Counted from the stretch's first letter, positions 19,667 to 28,084 are shown. The stretch is DNA of 64,000 bases from Lunatimonas salinarum (GCF_017811155.1 NZ_JACVCV010000016.1:35018-99017); one strand, 5' to 3'. A program made the numbers and translations. Notes: a model not told the origin generated them from the sequence alone.

Positions 19667-20758
19667 ATGAAAAAAATATTGATAAGTACCGGAGGGGGTG
19701 ATTGCCCTGGACTGAATGCGGTCATCCGGGGGATTTATAAGCGTGCCAAACACGAAAAAGGCTGGGAGGTGTATGGTAGTATTGAGGCGCTAAGCGGGAT
19801 TATGCGCAACCCGCCCGAGCTAGTCAAGCTCACCCGGTCTAAGACAGCCGGCATTCACGTGCGGGGCGGTACCATCCTAAAGACCACAAATAAGGGTAAT
19901 CCACTGATGTATCCCATCAAGGATGAACAGGGTCAGATTACTTTTCACGACATCACCGATCGAGTAGCGGCCCGGATCAGAGAGCTGGGTTTTGATGCGG
20001 TAATCAACATCGGAGGTGACGGTTCCCAAAAGATATCAGAAGCACTGCATCGCCATGGTATCCCAATTATCGGTGTTCCCAAGACCATTGATAACGATCT
20101 GAAGGGTACCGATATGACCTTCGGGTTTCAAACTGCCGTGCAGATCGCAACGGACAGCTTCGATAAGTTGGTCACCACGGCGGAAAGCCACCACCGGGTC
20201 ATGATCATGGAGGTCATGGGTAGGGACGCTGGGTGGATAGCCCTCCATACGGCCATCGCAGGAGGAGCAGAGATTTGTCTCATCCCGGAGATTCCCTATG
20301 AGGTAAATAAGGTGCTCAAACGTATCAATGACCGGTATGAAAAGGGCCGAGGCTTTATCAACATAGTCATCGCAGAAGGCGCTAAAGCCAAAGATGGCAC
20401 CATCACTTTTTCAGCTGGAGAGGAAGGGTCTGAGCATGTGCGGCTGGGTGGAGTTGCCTTTGAGTTGGCACGTCAGTTGAAAGCTGCCGGCTGTAAGCAG
20501 GAGATCCGGGAGACAGTCCTGGGTCATGTGCAGCGTGGAGGTACTCCGGTGGCCTTTGATCGGGTATTGGCCACCCTGTTTGGAGTCAAGGCCTTTGAGT
20601 TGGTGCTGGAAGGGGCCTTCGGCCGAATGGTTTCTTTTCAGAATAATACCATCACCTCGGTAGCACTGGCAGATGCCACCCAGAGCTACAACCACGTGGA
20701 TCCAGATGGGTTTCTGGTACAGGCTGCCAAAGGCATGGGGGTTTCTTTTGGAGATTGA
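19667..20758 (+). CDS. pfkA: 6-phosphofructokinase (PfkA family)
   Basis: Phosphorylates fructose 6-phosphate to fructose 1,6-bisphosphate, the committed step of glycolysis. The ATG at 19667 gives 363 residues beginning MKKILISTGGGDCPGLNAVIRG, which fits the family; longer in-frame versions from 19604 or 19637 add a non-homologous stretch. Motifs: GGDGSQ (the position equivalent to E. coli Gly104 is Gly, as in ATP enzymes), PKTIDNDLKGTD (the position equivalent to Gly124 is Lys, as in PPi and group III enzymes), MEVMGRDAGWIA and the C-terminal HVQRGGTP. The phosphate donor is thus not certain from sequence, though Gly at 104 argues for ATP. A strong hairpin follows the gene. Confidence 0.92.
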   Translation: MKKILISTGGGDCPGLNAVIRGIYKRAKHEKGWEVYGSIEALSGIMRNPPELVKLTRSKTAGIHVRGGTILKTTNKGNPLMYPIKDEQGQITFHDITDRVAARIRELGFDAVINIGGDGSQKISEALHRHGIPIIGVPKTIDNDLKGTDMTFGFQTAVQIATDSFDKLVTTAESHHRVMIMEVMGRDAGWIALHTAIAGGAEICLIPEIPYEVNKVLKRINDRYEKGRGFINIVIAEGAKAKDGTITFSAGEEGSEHVRLGGVAFELARQLKAAGCKQEIRETVLGHVQRGGTPVAFDRVLATLFGVKAFELVLEGAFGRMVSFQNNTITSVALADATQSYNHVDPDGFLVQAAKGMGVSFGD

Positions 20759-20896
20759 TGCCTTGGAGGCGCGGGACTTTTCTAGGTATTCAATCCGCAA
20801 TGGACCGGTGTTTGGTGGGGACTTCTTTGCGCAGGCCTAGCTGAGCAAAATAGTTTATTTGCCTAGTGAAATTGCTAATTTTGCTGATCCTGCAAA

Positions 20897-20934
20897 AAAA
20901 AGGGGGCTGACTCGTGATGAGTAGCCCCCTTTTT
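20897..20934 (+). terminator. Bidirectional terminator between pfkA and the beta-barrel protein gene
   Basis: Twelve-base perfect arms AAAAAGGGGGCT (20897-20908) and AGCCCCCTTTTT (20923-20934), 14-base loop. A and T runs on either side give a U tract in both directions, suitable for the two convergent genes. Confidence 0.85.
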
Positions 20935-20960
20935 CGATATATAAGAGAGTAAAAAAATGC

Positions 20961-23867
20961 TTACCAACTTCTGGCTCCACCAGGGCGCATACCACTACCT
21001 CCGGGTCGCATCCCAGGGCCAAAGCCACCTTGACCGGGTGCTTCCTCGGCTTTCTTAAAGTTGCCGATGATGTAGGTGAAACTAAGCATGCCGTATCGGG
21101 TCAGTACATTGGAGAAAACGTCTGTTATCGCCACATCGGATATGGTTCGCGAGATGGCGTTGTTTTGGCTTAGCACATCGAAGACAAATAGCTTTAACTC
21201 GGCTTTGTTGTTTTTCATGAACCGGTAGCCGGCCTCTATGTTCCAAAGCCATACCGACTGATCCAACCCTTCGGAGAGGCCCCGGTAGAGCATGTTGTTA
21301 GCGCTGTTGGCGATAAACAATTTGCCGTCATTGGGAGAATAGTAGAAGCGGAGGTTGCTGTTTTGGATGTAGTAATTGTTATCCAGGTTGCTTTGCAAGC
21401 TACTTTTTACCACGGTGTAGGTACCGTTGGTGGACAGGGTGAAGTCGACGTCTTTGCTGATGTTACTGGCCAGGGTCACGCCACCACGGAAGTCGAAGTT
21501 TTCGTTTACGTTCATCTGTCCGTTGATGATACCGGGGGTGCGTCCGTAGCTCAGACCCGGATTTACATTTACTTTGGTCTTAAATTTAGGAATACTGGTG
21601 CCGTAGTTAACAGCCAATCGAGACATCCACTGTCCGTTTAGGTTTACCGGTCGGGTAATCTGTCCACCGCTCCGGAGCAGAATTTCGTTGTTAATCAAGG
21701 TATCTCTGGTCGCTACAAAGGTGTTTGTACCCACGAAGTTGTCAGTGATAGAGGCAAACAGAAACATGAATAAGGTTTTGTTTTTTTCCATATCCACCTT
21801 TGACATGTTTAGGAAAAACGTGTTGTTAAAGGCCTGTGCCAGCTCAGGGTTACCCACTGTTAGGTTGAGCGGGTTGTTATTGTTAATCACGTTTTGGAGC
21901 TGATTTACGCTGGGTTCCTGAGTCCGCGTTCGGTACCTGAATCGATAGCTGATGCCTTTTTCGGTACGGTAGTTGACCACCGCTGTAGGCAGGAAGTTGC
22001 GGAAATCCCGGTAGACATTGCCCTCCTGAGGAAACATGATGTCGTTGTCCAATACGGCGTATTGGTAGTCCATGCTAAAATTGGCATTAAATCCTTTGTA
22101 GGTGTACATGTAGCCTAATCCTGCCCGCTGGGTAAAGAAGCGGTTGTCAAACTCATTGCTGAGGGCGGTGTCCAAGACCATGATCCCTTGCTCATTGGCG
22201 AGCTGGAAGGTCTTCTGGTCTGCGGCGCTTTTATTGTTTCCGAAGGAATATCGCGCTGTGGCTACCGATCGCTCGGAAATGGGTTCGGTATAAGACAGGT
22301 TAATATTGTAGTTAAAGCCGTCGGATAAGGCACTTGTTTCTTGGATCAGGGTGTCTTGAGAAGACCGTACATAATCCCTATTTGCCGCGATCAGATCTGT
22401 GAGTTGGTCGCGCTTGTTGAGCGAGGTAAACACATCGGTGGATAGTGTTCTGCCCTTTTTTTCAAATTTGTACCGATAGGTTAGGGAGTTGGACAGGTTA
22501 TACCCCTGGGTTTCGTTTTCGGTAGTCGTTCTGGTGGCACTTAGCGGGTCCAGAGCGCTATTCAGGTTTAGCCCGTCTAGGTCACTGTAGCGGCTGTTGT
22601 TTTGAAAACTAAGCGAGGGACGGATTATCAGTGCGTTTTTGTCATTGATATCGTATTCGATCATTCCATTCATCCGGTGATTTCGGTTGTTGACCGTAGA
22701 GAGTTGGTTTTCTTGGTAGAACTGTCGCTGCTGTTCGCTCAGGATGGTCTCCCGGTTGGTAATATCCAGTACGGCATTGTCGGTGTCGTTATAGAAATAG
22801 CTGCCGGTAAAGTTTATTTTTTCGCCCCATTTGTCGCTGTAGTTTATTCCCAGGGAGTTGGTGGTTACTATACCGTTGTTTTGCGCCACGGCAAAATTAC
22901 CGCCGCCACCACCGCCCCAGCCGCCACCGCCGGGTCTTCCACCTCCACCACCTCGTCGGCCACCGCCGCCCATAGAACTACTAGTGACGCCCAGTAGATC
23001 GTCAGAGGAGAAATTTTGTTGGTTTACGTTGTTGAAAAGGCCGATGATTGAGAATCGTTTGGCACCTTTGAAAAAATTGATGTTTCCACCCAGGGAATAG
23101 CGATCGTCAGTTCCGTACCCGGCATACACCCGGCCAAAGTGGCTATTACGCATGTTGCCCTTGGTAATGATGTTGATCGTTTTGGCGTAGTTGCCGTCAT
23201 CCAATCCGGTGAGGCGGGACTGGTCTGACCGCTGATCTAATACCTGCACACTCTCAACCATATCTGCGGGGAGGTTGCGAAGGGCAATGGAGGGGTCGTT
23301 GCCAAAAAATTCCCGACCGTCCACCAGGATACGCTGCACTTGCTCGCCTTGCGCCTGTACCTGCCCGTTTTCGATCGTTACGCCAGGCAGCTTTCCAATA
23401 AGTTCCTCAGCCATCGCGTTTTCTCGGGTCTTAAATGCGCTTGCATTAAATACCGCCGTGTCACCTTTCATTTCACCTACCGCGGTTTCGCCTTGAATCA
23501 CCACTTCCCCCAGTAACTCACTGTCCTCGCTGATGGCGATCACCCCGAGGTCTAGAGGAACCCCCCTATTCATGTTTCGGGTTACTTTTTCATAGCCCAC
23601 ATAGGTGATTTCCAGTTTGAAGGATTGCATGCGGGGATAGGCAATCTCAAATTTGCCATCCGTGCCAGTCACTGTATTGCTCACCAGGGTGTCGCCCATG
23701 GTTTTGATCAGGATATTGGCACCGATCAGTGGATCTTTTGTGGTACCCTCTACTACCTGTCCGCGGATCATGGGTGTATCCCCCCCGGTGGCTCTTCGCT
23801 GCTGGGCTTCCAGGACTTGTAGACCAAAAAGGAATACGAAAAGTGTGGATAATGTAAAGATTTTCAT
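20961..23867 (-). CDS. Outer-membrane beta-barrel protein with carboxypeptidase-like domain (OMP_b-brl_3 type)
   Basis: A 968-residue TonB-receptor-like protein. The signal peptide (MKIFTLSTLFVFLFGLQVLEA) is followed by a CarboxypepD_reg-like domain (about 30-110: IRGQVVEGTTKDPLIGANILI), a plug-like domain (about 125-215: EELIGKLPGVTIENGQ, VDGREFFGNDPS) and a long barrel ending in TYIIG... Two Gly-rich stretches stand out: a G/R/W-rich run near residues 300-325 and a G/P/M/R-rich C-terminal tail ending GGARSW, so the protein lacks the usual terminal aromatic beta-signal. The ATG at 23867 is chosen because it gives a clean signal peptide and follows the conserved leader; the frame stays open upstream to a TTG at 23915. 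Ligand unknown. Confidence 0.85.
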   Translation of the reverse strand: MKIFTLSTLFVFLFGLQVLEAQQRRATGGDTPMIRGQVVEGTTKDPLIGANILIKTMGDTLVSNTVTGTDGKFEIAYPRMQSFKLEITYVGYEKVTRNMNRGVPLDLGVIAISEDSELLGEVVIQGETAVGEMKGDTAVFNASAFKTRENAMAEELIGKLPGVTIENGQVQAQGEQVQRILVDGREFFGNDPSIALRNLPADMVESVQVLDQRSDQSRLTGLDDGNYAKTINIITKGNMRNSHFGRVYAGYGTDDRYSLGGNINFFKGAKRFSIIGLFNNVNQQNFSSDDLLGVTSSSMGGGGRRGGGGGRPGGGGWGGGGGGNFAVAQNNGIVTTNSLGINYSDKWGEKINFTGSYFYNDTDNAVLDITNRETILSEQQRQFYQENQLSTVNNRNHRMNGMIEYDINDKNALIIRPSLSFQNNSRYSDLDGLNLNSALDPLSATRTTTENETQGYNLSNSLTYRYKFEKKGRTLSTDVFTSLNKRDQLTDLIAANRDYVRSSQDTLIQETSALSDGFNYNINLSYTEPISERSVATARYSFGNNKSAADQKTFQLANEQGIMVLDTALSNEFDNRFFTQRAGLGYMYTYKGFNANFSMDYQYAVLDNDIMFPQEGNVYRDFRNFLPTAVVNYRTEKGISYRFRYRTRTQEPSVNQLQNVINNNNPLNLTVGNPELAQAFNNTFFLNMSKVDMEKNKTLFMFLFASITDNFVGTNTFVATRDTLINNEILLRSGGQITRPVNLNGQWMSRLAVNYGTSIPKFKTKVNVNPGLSYGRTPGIINGQMNVNENFDFRGGVTLASNISKDVDFTLSTNGTYTVVKSSLQSNLDNNYYIQNSNLRFYYSPNDGKLFIANSANNMLYRGLSEGLDQSVWLWNIEAGYRFMKNNKAELKLFVFDVLSQNNAISRTISDVAITDVFSNVLTRYGMLSFTYIIGNFKKAEEAPGQGGFGPGMRPGGSGMRPGGARSW

Positions 23868-23958
23868 GTGTTTATAATTGTTTTTCAGCGGTCCCATGGA
23901 ATCTCGCATGGCCAATAGTCATTCTGTTGTTTGATGCCTACTTCATGCTCGATTTCAT
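23868..23958 (-). repeat. 91-bp leader element, copy C (upstream of the beta-barrel protein gene)
   Basis: Read on the minus strand from 23958 to 23868. 5' arm ATGAAATCGAGCATG (23958-23944), 33-base interior, 3' arm CATGCGAGATTCCAT (23910-23896), then GGGACCGCTG and the tail ending directly at the ATG of the gene at 23867. The arms pair over 15 positions with one A.C mismatch and tandem G.A/A.G. Both arms, the interior length and the tail match two other copies at 33802 and 33893. There is no continuous reading frame (a stop follows six codons), so it is not a conserved small gene. Confidence 0.8.
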
Positions 23959-23959
23959 T

Positions 23960-23993
23960 GCAGATGTCTTGTTTGTCCCAGTTAGACATCTGC
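23960..23993 (-). repeat. Perfect 10-base inverted repeat just upstream of element copy C
   Basis: GCAGATGTCT (23960-23969) and AGACATCTGC (23984-23993) around a 14-base loop. It directly abuts the 91-bp element and might be a regulator site or an RNA stem. The other two copies of the element lack it. Confidence 0.5.
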
Positions 23994-24122
23994 TACTTAT
24001 AGAAAGTTTAATGAAGGTGTCGGGAAAGGGTCAATATTGTTTTGAATGGGTAAAAATTCCATTGGAAGGTTAAAAAAAGGGTTGGGGTAACGGGTATTGG
24101 TGTGAAAAAGATCGGTCCAAGG

Positions 24123-24461
24123 TTAATTGGACCGATCCATCAGTTCTTCGTAGTTGATACCCATATGACTGGTATCGTATACCGCCTCTCCGTTTTTGAT
24201 CAAAATGACCTGCGGTGAGGCATGCGGGACTGCAAAACGGCTGGCAATGGCATCGGAAATGCCCCTGTAGGCAATCAAGTCCAAGTAGTAGGGTTCCACC
24301 TTTTGGTTGTCCTCTTCCTTCCAGCTACGTGTGATGCGGTTCCAGGCCATGCTGCTGATCGAACAGCGCGTAGAATGTTTGAAAACCACCACCGGCCGCG
24401 TTTTGCTTTCCTCGATCAATTGATCGATCTGCGTTATTTCTTCCAATTTTTTCCAACTCAT
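24123..24461 (-). CDS. Monothiol bacilliredoxin, YtxJ/BrxC family
   Basis: A 112-residue thioredoxin-fold protein that removes bacillithiol from S-bacillithiolated proteins or takes part in that redox pathway (family knowledge). Key signs are VVVFKHSTRCSISSMAW with the single active-site Cys33, and the C-terminal segment HASPQVILIKNG ... DTSHMGINYEEL with the cis-Pro loop. It implies that the organism makes bacillithiol, although no bsh genes are in this window. It stands alone; a gap of about 165 bases to the 91-bp element on one side and 210 bases to the lipoprotein gene on the other show no further genes. Confidence 0.85.
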   Translation of the reverse strand: MSWKKLEEITQIDQLIEESKTRPVVVFKHSTRCSISSMAWNRITRSWKEEDNQKVEPYYLDLIAYRGISDAIASRFAVPHASPQVILIKNGEAVYDTSHMGINYEELMDRSN

Positions 24462-24671
24462 GGGGCAAAGTGTTTACAGAACCTTTACAGGTAGTTCGTT
24501 TGTTGTGTATAACCGATCAGAAAGTAATTTGAGTTCACCCACTGAAAAAAAATTGCCTGCTTACCGGTTTCCGTACTAAATTCGTTATAGTTTTGGCCCA
24601 GAGGTTATTTCCCCTTAGGATAGGTCAGTCGGTGTTTTTGGCACCTATAGCCCGATAACCCACCTTCAATT

Positions 24672-26072
24672 ATGATTTTCAGACGCGTCACTACCCCTAT
24701 TTTCCCGGTTTTTCTTTTGGTTGTCCTACTTGGCTGTCGGAAGATTGACCCAGCCAAGCCTACCTATGTAGGAGAGCGACAGCCCCTCCCCAAGGCGGTT
24801 TCCGAAATCAATCTTCGCTTGGCCCTGCCACTCTCCCTGTTTGAAAGCAAACTGAATGAGCAGTTGGCTGAAAACCTTTTTTCCGAAAAAGGCATTGACC
24901 TCGGCAATGGGCTGTTTTCCGATGTGACCGTGGTCAAGACGGGCCTGCTGCGGCTGGCAGCCACCGAATCGGGTAAGCTACGGGTCACCCTTCCGGTTTT
25001 TTTGGATGGCAAAGTGAGCTTGGAGAAGCGCATTTTTGGGCAGGTAGTATCGGCGGGGGTGCCCTTTAAGGAATCCCTTACGCCTCAGGTCAGTTTTCGT
25101 CCGCATTTGGATGAAAACTGGGAGGTAGAGATCAACGAATTGGAAGTAGAAAGTTGGGGCAGGTCGCTGCGTTATGACCTGTTGGGCTATTCACTGGACC
25201 TGGAGCCGATCATGAAGCAGCAGCTAGAGAACATGCTGGAACGGAAGCTAGCCTCCAACCTGCTCGCCAGCCTAGACTTGCGGCGCATAGCAACACAAGC
25301 GTGGGAGGCCTACAGTGAGCCTATTTCGCTCAGGAGTGAGGGAATCGAGTTGTTCCTGACCGCTGTGCCCGAGCGGGTGATGATCCGCGAGCAGTTTACC
25401 GAGGACCAGCAACTGCTGCTGCATTTGGGCATAGACGGCGAAGTGTTCAGTCAAATGAACCCACCGGCAGCACGCCCCAAGAGCCCACTGCCCAGGGTGT
25501 ATCCCAACGACCGGGAGGAGAGCAGGGCAGTAATCACGCTCCCCTTGGCACTTTCCTACGCGTGGATGGATCAGTACCTTCAGGAGGAAATGGTGGGCAA
25601 TGTCTTTCGGGTAGACAACCGGACGACGCTCGTTCCGCATTCCTTCGCGACCCAGGCCTACGGTGACCGCGCGCTGGTTAGGATGGAGTTTACCGCAAAA
25701 CGCATCCGGAAAAAGGATGTGAAAGGGGAGCTATACCTGGTTGGGATGCCCGTGTATGACGAGGAAAAGCAGGCGGTCGTTTTTGAGGAAGTGGATTTTG
25801 ATCTAAAAACCCAGCATTTTCTTACCAACAGCGCCAATTGGCTCAAGGGAGGAAAGATCCGTTCGGCGATCGAAAAGCAGGCGGTTTTTCCCATCGGAGA
25901 TTACCTGGCGGAAGCAAGAAGGGAGCTCCGGGAGTTGGGAAGCTGGCAGACGGCCTTTGCAGATTTTTCGCTGGTCAGCCCCGAGCTGGAAGTGCAGGGC
26001 ATCTACGTGACCGAAGAGGGCATTCAGGTTTACGTGCGGTCCATGGGAGATATCGCGGTGCGCATGAAGTAG
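24672..26072 (+). CDS. DUF4403 family lipoprotein
   Basis: A 466-residue predicted lipoprotein: the signal sequence ends with the lipobox VVLLGC, Cys22. The rest is a soluble, beta-rich protein with paired stretches of similar style (LRLALPLSLFESKLNEQL near residue 45 and ITLPLALSYAWMDQYLQEEM near residue 290), consistent with the repeated tubular lipid-binding-like layout of DUF4403. Function is unknown; a lipid-interacting role at the outer membrane is only inferred. The gene looks more GC-rich than the stretch that follows it. It is followed by the repeat-rich scar at 26073-28535. Confidence 0.8.
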   Translation: MIFRRVTTPIFPVFLLVVLLGCRKIDPAKPTYVGERQPLPKAVSEINLRLALPLSLFESKLNEQLAENLFSEKGIDLGNGLFSDVTVVKTGLLRLAATESGKLRVTLPVFLDGKVSLEKRIFGQVVSAGVPFKESLTPQVSFRPHLDENWEVEINELEVESWGRSLRYDLLGYSLDLEPIMKQQLENMLERKLASNLLASLDLRRIATQAWEAYSEPISLRSEGIELFLTAVPERVMIREQFTEDQQLLLHLGIDGEVFSQMNPPAARPKSPLPRVYPNDREESRAVITLPLALSYAWMDQYLQEEMVGNVFRVDNRTTLVPHSFATQAYGDRALVRMEFTAKRIRKKDVKGELYLVGMPVYDEEKQAVVFEEVDFDLKTQHFLTNSANWLKGGKIRSAIEKQAVFPIGDYLAEARRELRELGSWQTAFADFSLVSPELEVQGIYVTEEGIQVYVRSMGDIAVRMK

Positions 26073-26248
26073 TATCGGTTATCCTAGGGTGTAAGGGGTT
26101 CCTGGCGTACTATTCAGCATGGCAGATGCCTCTGGATAGGTAGGTTAACATATAATAGCTGTGTAGTTACAAGCTATGTGTAGTTGGGGCGGGCGGCTTC
26201 GGTGATATCCAAATCTAACGCCCGTAAATCCATCCGCTGGCATATATT

Positions 26249-26335
26249 TCACCCCTTCCAGCTTTTGAGGTGGACGTCGATACCTACATAAATGTTTTGG
26301 CCGGAATAATCGTTTTTGTTAACTTGTGTTTGCAT
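26249..26335 (-). mobile_element. IS110-family transposase remnant (N-terminal 28 codons)
   Basis: ATG at 26335 opens a frame encoding MQTQVNKNDY ... NIYVGIDVHLKSWK, which matches the N-terminus of Bacteroidota IS110-family transposases, where GIDVHxxxW carries the first catalytic Asp of the RuvC-like (DEDD) domain. Similarity stops after SWK, exactly where a REP-like sequence begins, and a stop follows at once. More than 90% of the gene is missing, so the element is dead. The sequence upstream of the ATG (26336 to about 26460) may be the old left end. Confidence 0.7.
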
Positions 26336-26398
26336 AAGTTTTGGAGGTTTTAGCTTGGTTGTAGAAAACTTAAACTAATGATTTTCTAAAACTTATGC
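26332..26398. repeat. Long inverted repeat beside the IS110 stub
   Basis: Perfect 11-base arms GCATAAGTTTT (26332-26342) and AAAACTTATGC (26388-26398) with a 45-base interior that itself contains TAGAAAA/TTTTCTA. On the minus strand the structure lies directly over the transposase ATG, where the non-coding left end of an IS110 element would be. Confidence 0.55.
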
Positions 26399-26516
26399 TA
26401 TTACTTTGCAAACATATGGCCTTCGGGATTATGGTATCGGGTGGGTATTAATCGGTTCCGGACACGATAGGTTTTTTGTTAAGATAGAAAAATGCAATTG
26501 CAGGTCAAACCGGCTT

Positions 26517-26597
26517 CTCAATCCCGAATGGATGAAAAGATTATAGCCATAAACAATCTAAGCTGTCGCAAACCCCGTAGGGGTGGCATTTTTGACC
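26517..26597 (+). repeat. REP-like element, copy 1
   Basis: An 81-base unit with two small palindromes, ATCCC-GAA-TGGAT (26521-26533) and ACCCC-GTA-GGGGT (26572-26584), separated by 38 bases. It matches the unit at 28004-28084 at 71 of 81 positions by eye. Such units are frequent in Bacteroidota genomes. Confidence 0.8.
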
Positions 26598-26799
26598 GAG
26601 CGGGTTGCTGATTTCTTTGGTGTGGGTTTTGATTGCTGCTATGGAAGGGAGTACCCCCATCCAACGTTATCGCGATGATGTCCCCACTGGGGTAAAATTG
26701 GATCCTTCAATAGGGCAATCATCCCCTAAAATTCCCTTTTATTGCCATCAATAGTACATGAGATATATTACAAAAGCGTACTTTTTATTATCTTGTAGG

Positions 26800-27741
26800 A
26801 TGGCAAAGCGATTCCACAACCTTCACGACCTCTTTGTTAGGGAGTCATTCGCCGATTCGGAAAGGGCTGTGGCATTCTTTGAGCGTTTCCTACCGAAATC
26901 AATAATAGGCCATCTGAATCTTGACACGCTAACCGTGTAAAAGGAAACCTATATCAATGAAACGTTAAAGGAGCATTTTTCGGATCTGGTATTTGAAGTG
27001 TCCCTCAAATCCGATCATTCGGTCAAAATGGATGTAGCCCTGCTCTTCGAACACAAATCGTCACCGGACAGAAATGTGCTTTTTCAGATCGGGTACTATA
27101 TGTTTGCGCATTGGACAAAATGTATCTCCGAAACCAGAGAGCCAAAACCCATTATTCCCGTTATCTATTATCAGGGCAAGAAAAACTGGAGCGTCGGAAG
27201 CCTTCCAGACCTCTTCAAAAACTACCCGAATGAAGTAAAGGAGTATCTGCCTATTCTCAACCACATTTTTATTGACCTGAGGGCGATCAGCGAAGATCAG
27301 CTATTGAGTATGCGCAATAACATGATGAAAGCGGCGATTCTTGCCCAGCAGTGGCGCATTAATCCGATCAAACTCAAAGAAGACTTCGAGCGCATCTTCC
27401 GGCTGTTACCGATAGAGGGCTCAAACAGGAACTTTTTGGAGATGATTGTTGTATATGCATTGAATGTTTCCGAAATTACCGAGGCCCAGTTAGGCGAAAC
27501 AATACGATCAATTCCCGAACCTCTAAAAGAAAAAATCATGACAACCTACACCATGCTTATTGAAAAAGGCAAATCGGAAGGAGAACAGATAGGAATTCAG
27601 AAGGGCAAGCTTGAGGAGAAAACCGAGGTTATCGTCAGCCTTTTTGATGAGGGATTTGACGTACCCAAAATTGCCAAAATCGTCAAATTGCCAGAGGAGG
27701 AAGTCGTAAGAATCCTCACTGAAAAGGGAAGGGTAGAATAA
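26800..27741 (+). pseudogene. Rpn/PD-(D/E)XK nuclease-transposase family gene, broken by an in-frame stop
   Basis: The ATG at 26800 opens MAKRFHNLHDLFVRESFADSERAVAFFERFLPK, typical of Rpn (recombination-promoting nuclease, PDDEXK_2) proteins. A TAA at 26938-26940 interrupts the frame, and the same frame continues with KETYINETLKEHFSDLVFEV, VALLFEHKSSPDRNVLFQIGYYM (PD-(D/E)XK core, with the EHK catalytic stretch), and a C-terminal regulatory-like tail (KGKSEGEQIGIQKGKLEE ... EGFDVPKIAKIVKLPEEEVV). Without the stop the protein would have about 313 residues, the normal length. The stop replaces what is usually Glu or Gln. No frameshift is needed, so decay is recent or the stop could be read through. 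REP-like units flank the gene. Confidence 0.85.
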
Positions 27742-27856
27742 GAACACGCCTTCGTTTACCAATTTTTGTTGCATGGTGCAGATGCAGTTTCAACCCACCC
27801 AATTGGGCATTCATATTCAATTCTAAGCTCCTCAAATTCATCCGCTGGCATATATG

Positions 27857-27925
27857 TCACCCCTACGGGGTTTTTTATCTTCGTATTTCCTGTTTTCTAT
27901 AAAAATGCCATCCCTTCAGGATTGG
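27857..27925 (-). repeat. REP-like element, inverted copy
   Basis: ACCCC-TAC-GGGGT (27859-27871) and ATCCC-TTC-AGGAT (27910-27922) are separated by 38 bases, the same spacing as in the two direct copies but in opposite order. It is therefore an inverted, diverged copy. The preceding bases 27839-27856 (CATCCGCTGGCATATAT) also occur at 26231-26247. Confidence 0.75.
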
Positions 27926-28003
27926 TGGATTGGAAGTATTTTAATCGGTGCCCTTATTAGGAGATTTTGGTAACACCGAATAATCATGCCATCCAATATT
28001 AAT

Positions 28004-28084
28004 CTCAATCCCGAAGGGATGAAAGGATTATAGCCATCAAGAATCCAAGCTTTGGCAAACCCCGCAGGGGTGGCACTATTGACC
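28004..28084 (+). repeat. REP-like element, copy 2
   Basis: ATCCC-GAA-GGGAT (28008-28020) and ACCCC-GCA-GGGGT (28059-28071) with 38 bases between. It forms a BIME-like inverted pair with the copy at 27857-27925 and is the direct partner of the copy at 26517. Confidence 0.8.

Larger units (their letters stand above)
26073..26799. other. Gene-free stretch with IS110 stub and REP-like repeats
   Basis: No intact gene is visible. A partial REP-like copy (26231-26255) runs straight into an IS110-type transposase stub on the minus strand, which is followed by a long inverted repeat and a full REP-like copy (26517-26597). A further palindrome CCCC-ACT-GGGG lies at 26682-26692. The region reads as the product of several insertions and deletions between the DUF4403 gene and the broken Rpn gene. 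Confidence 0.6.

Noticed and set aside
22858..23100. Proline-rich open frame on the plus strand inside the beta-barrel protein gene
   Set aside because: It is the antisense of the Gly-rich coding segment; repeated GGN codons give CCN on the other strand. No other support.
25838..26143. Plus-strand open frame at the 3' end of the DUF4403 gene
   Set aside because: Shadow frame of the lipoprotein gene in a GC-rich part; no family features.
27766..27960. Open frame across the inverted REP-like unit
   Set aside because: Its codons come from the palindromic repeat; the composition is not protein-like and no homology is recognised.
26517..28084. CRISPR array
   Set aside because: The repeats are 81-base units with internal palindromes, in both orientations and at irregular distances; there are no regular spacers and no cas genes.
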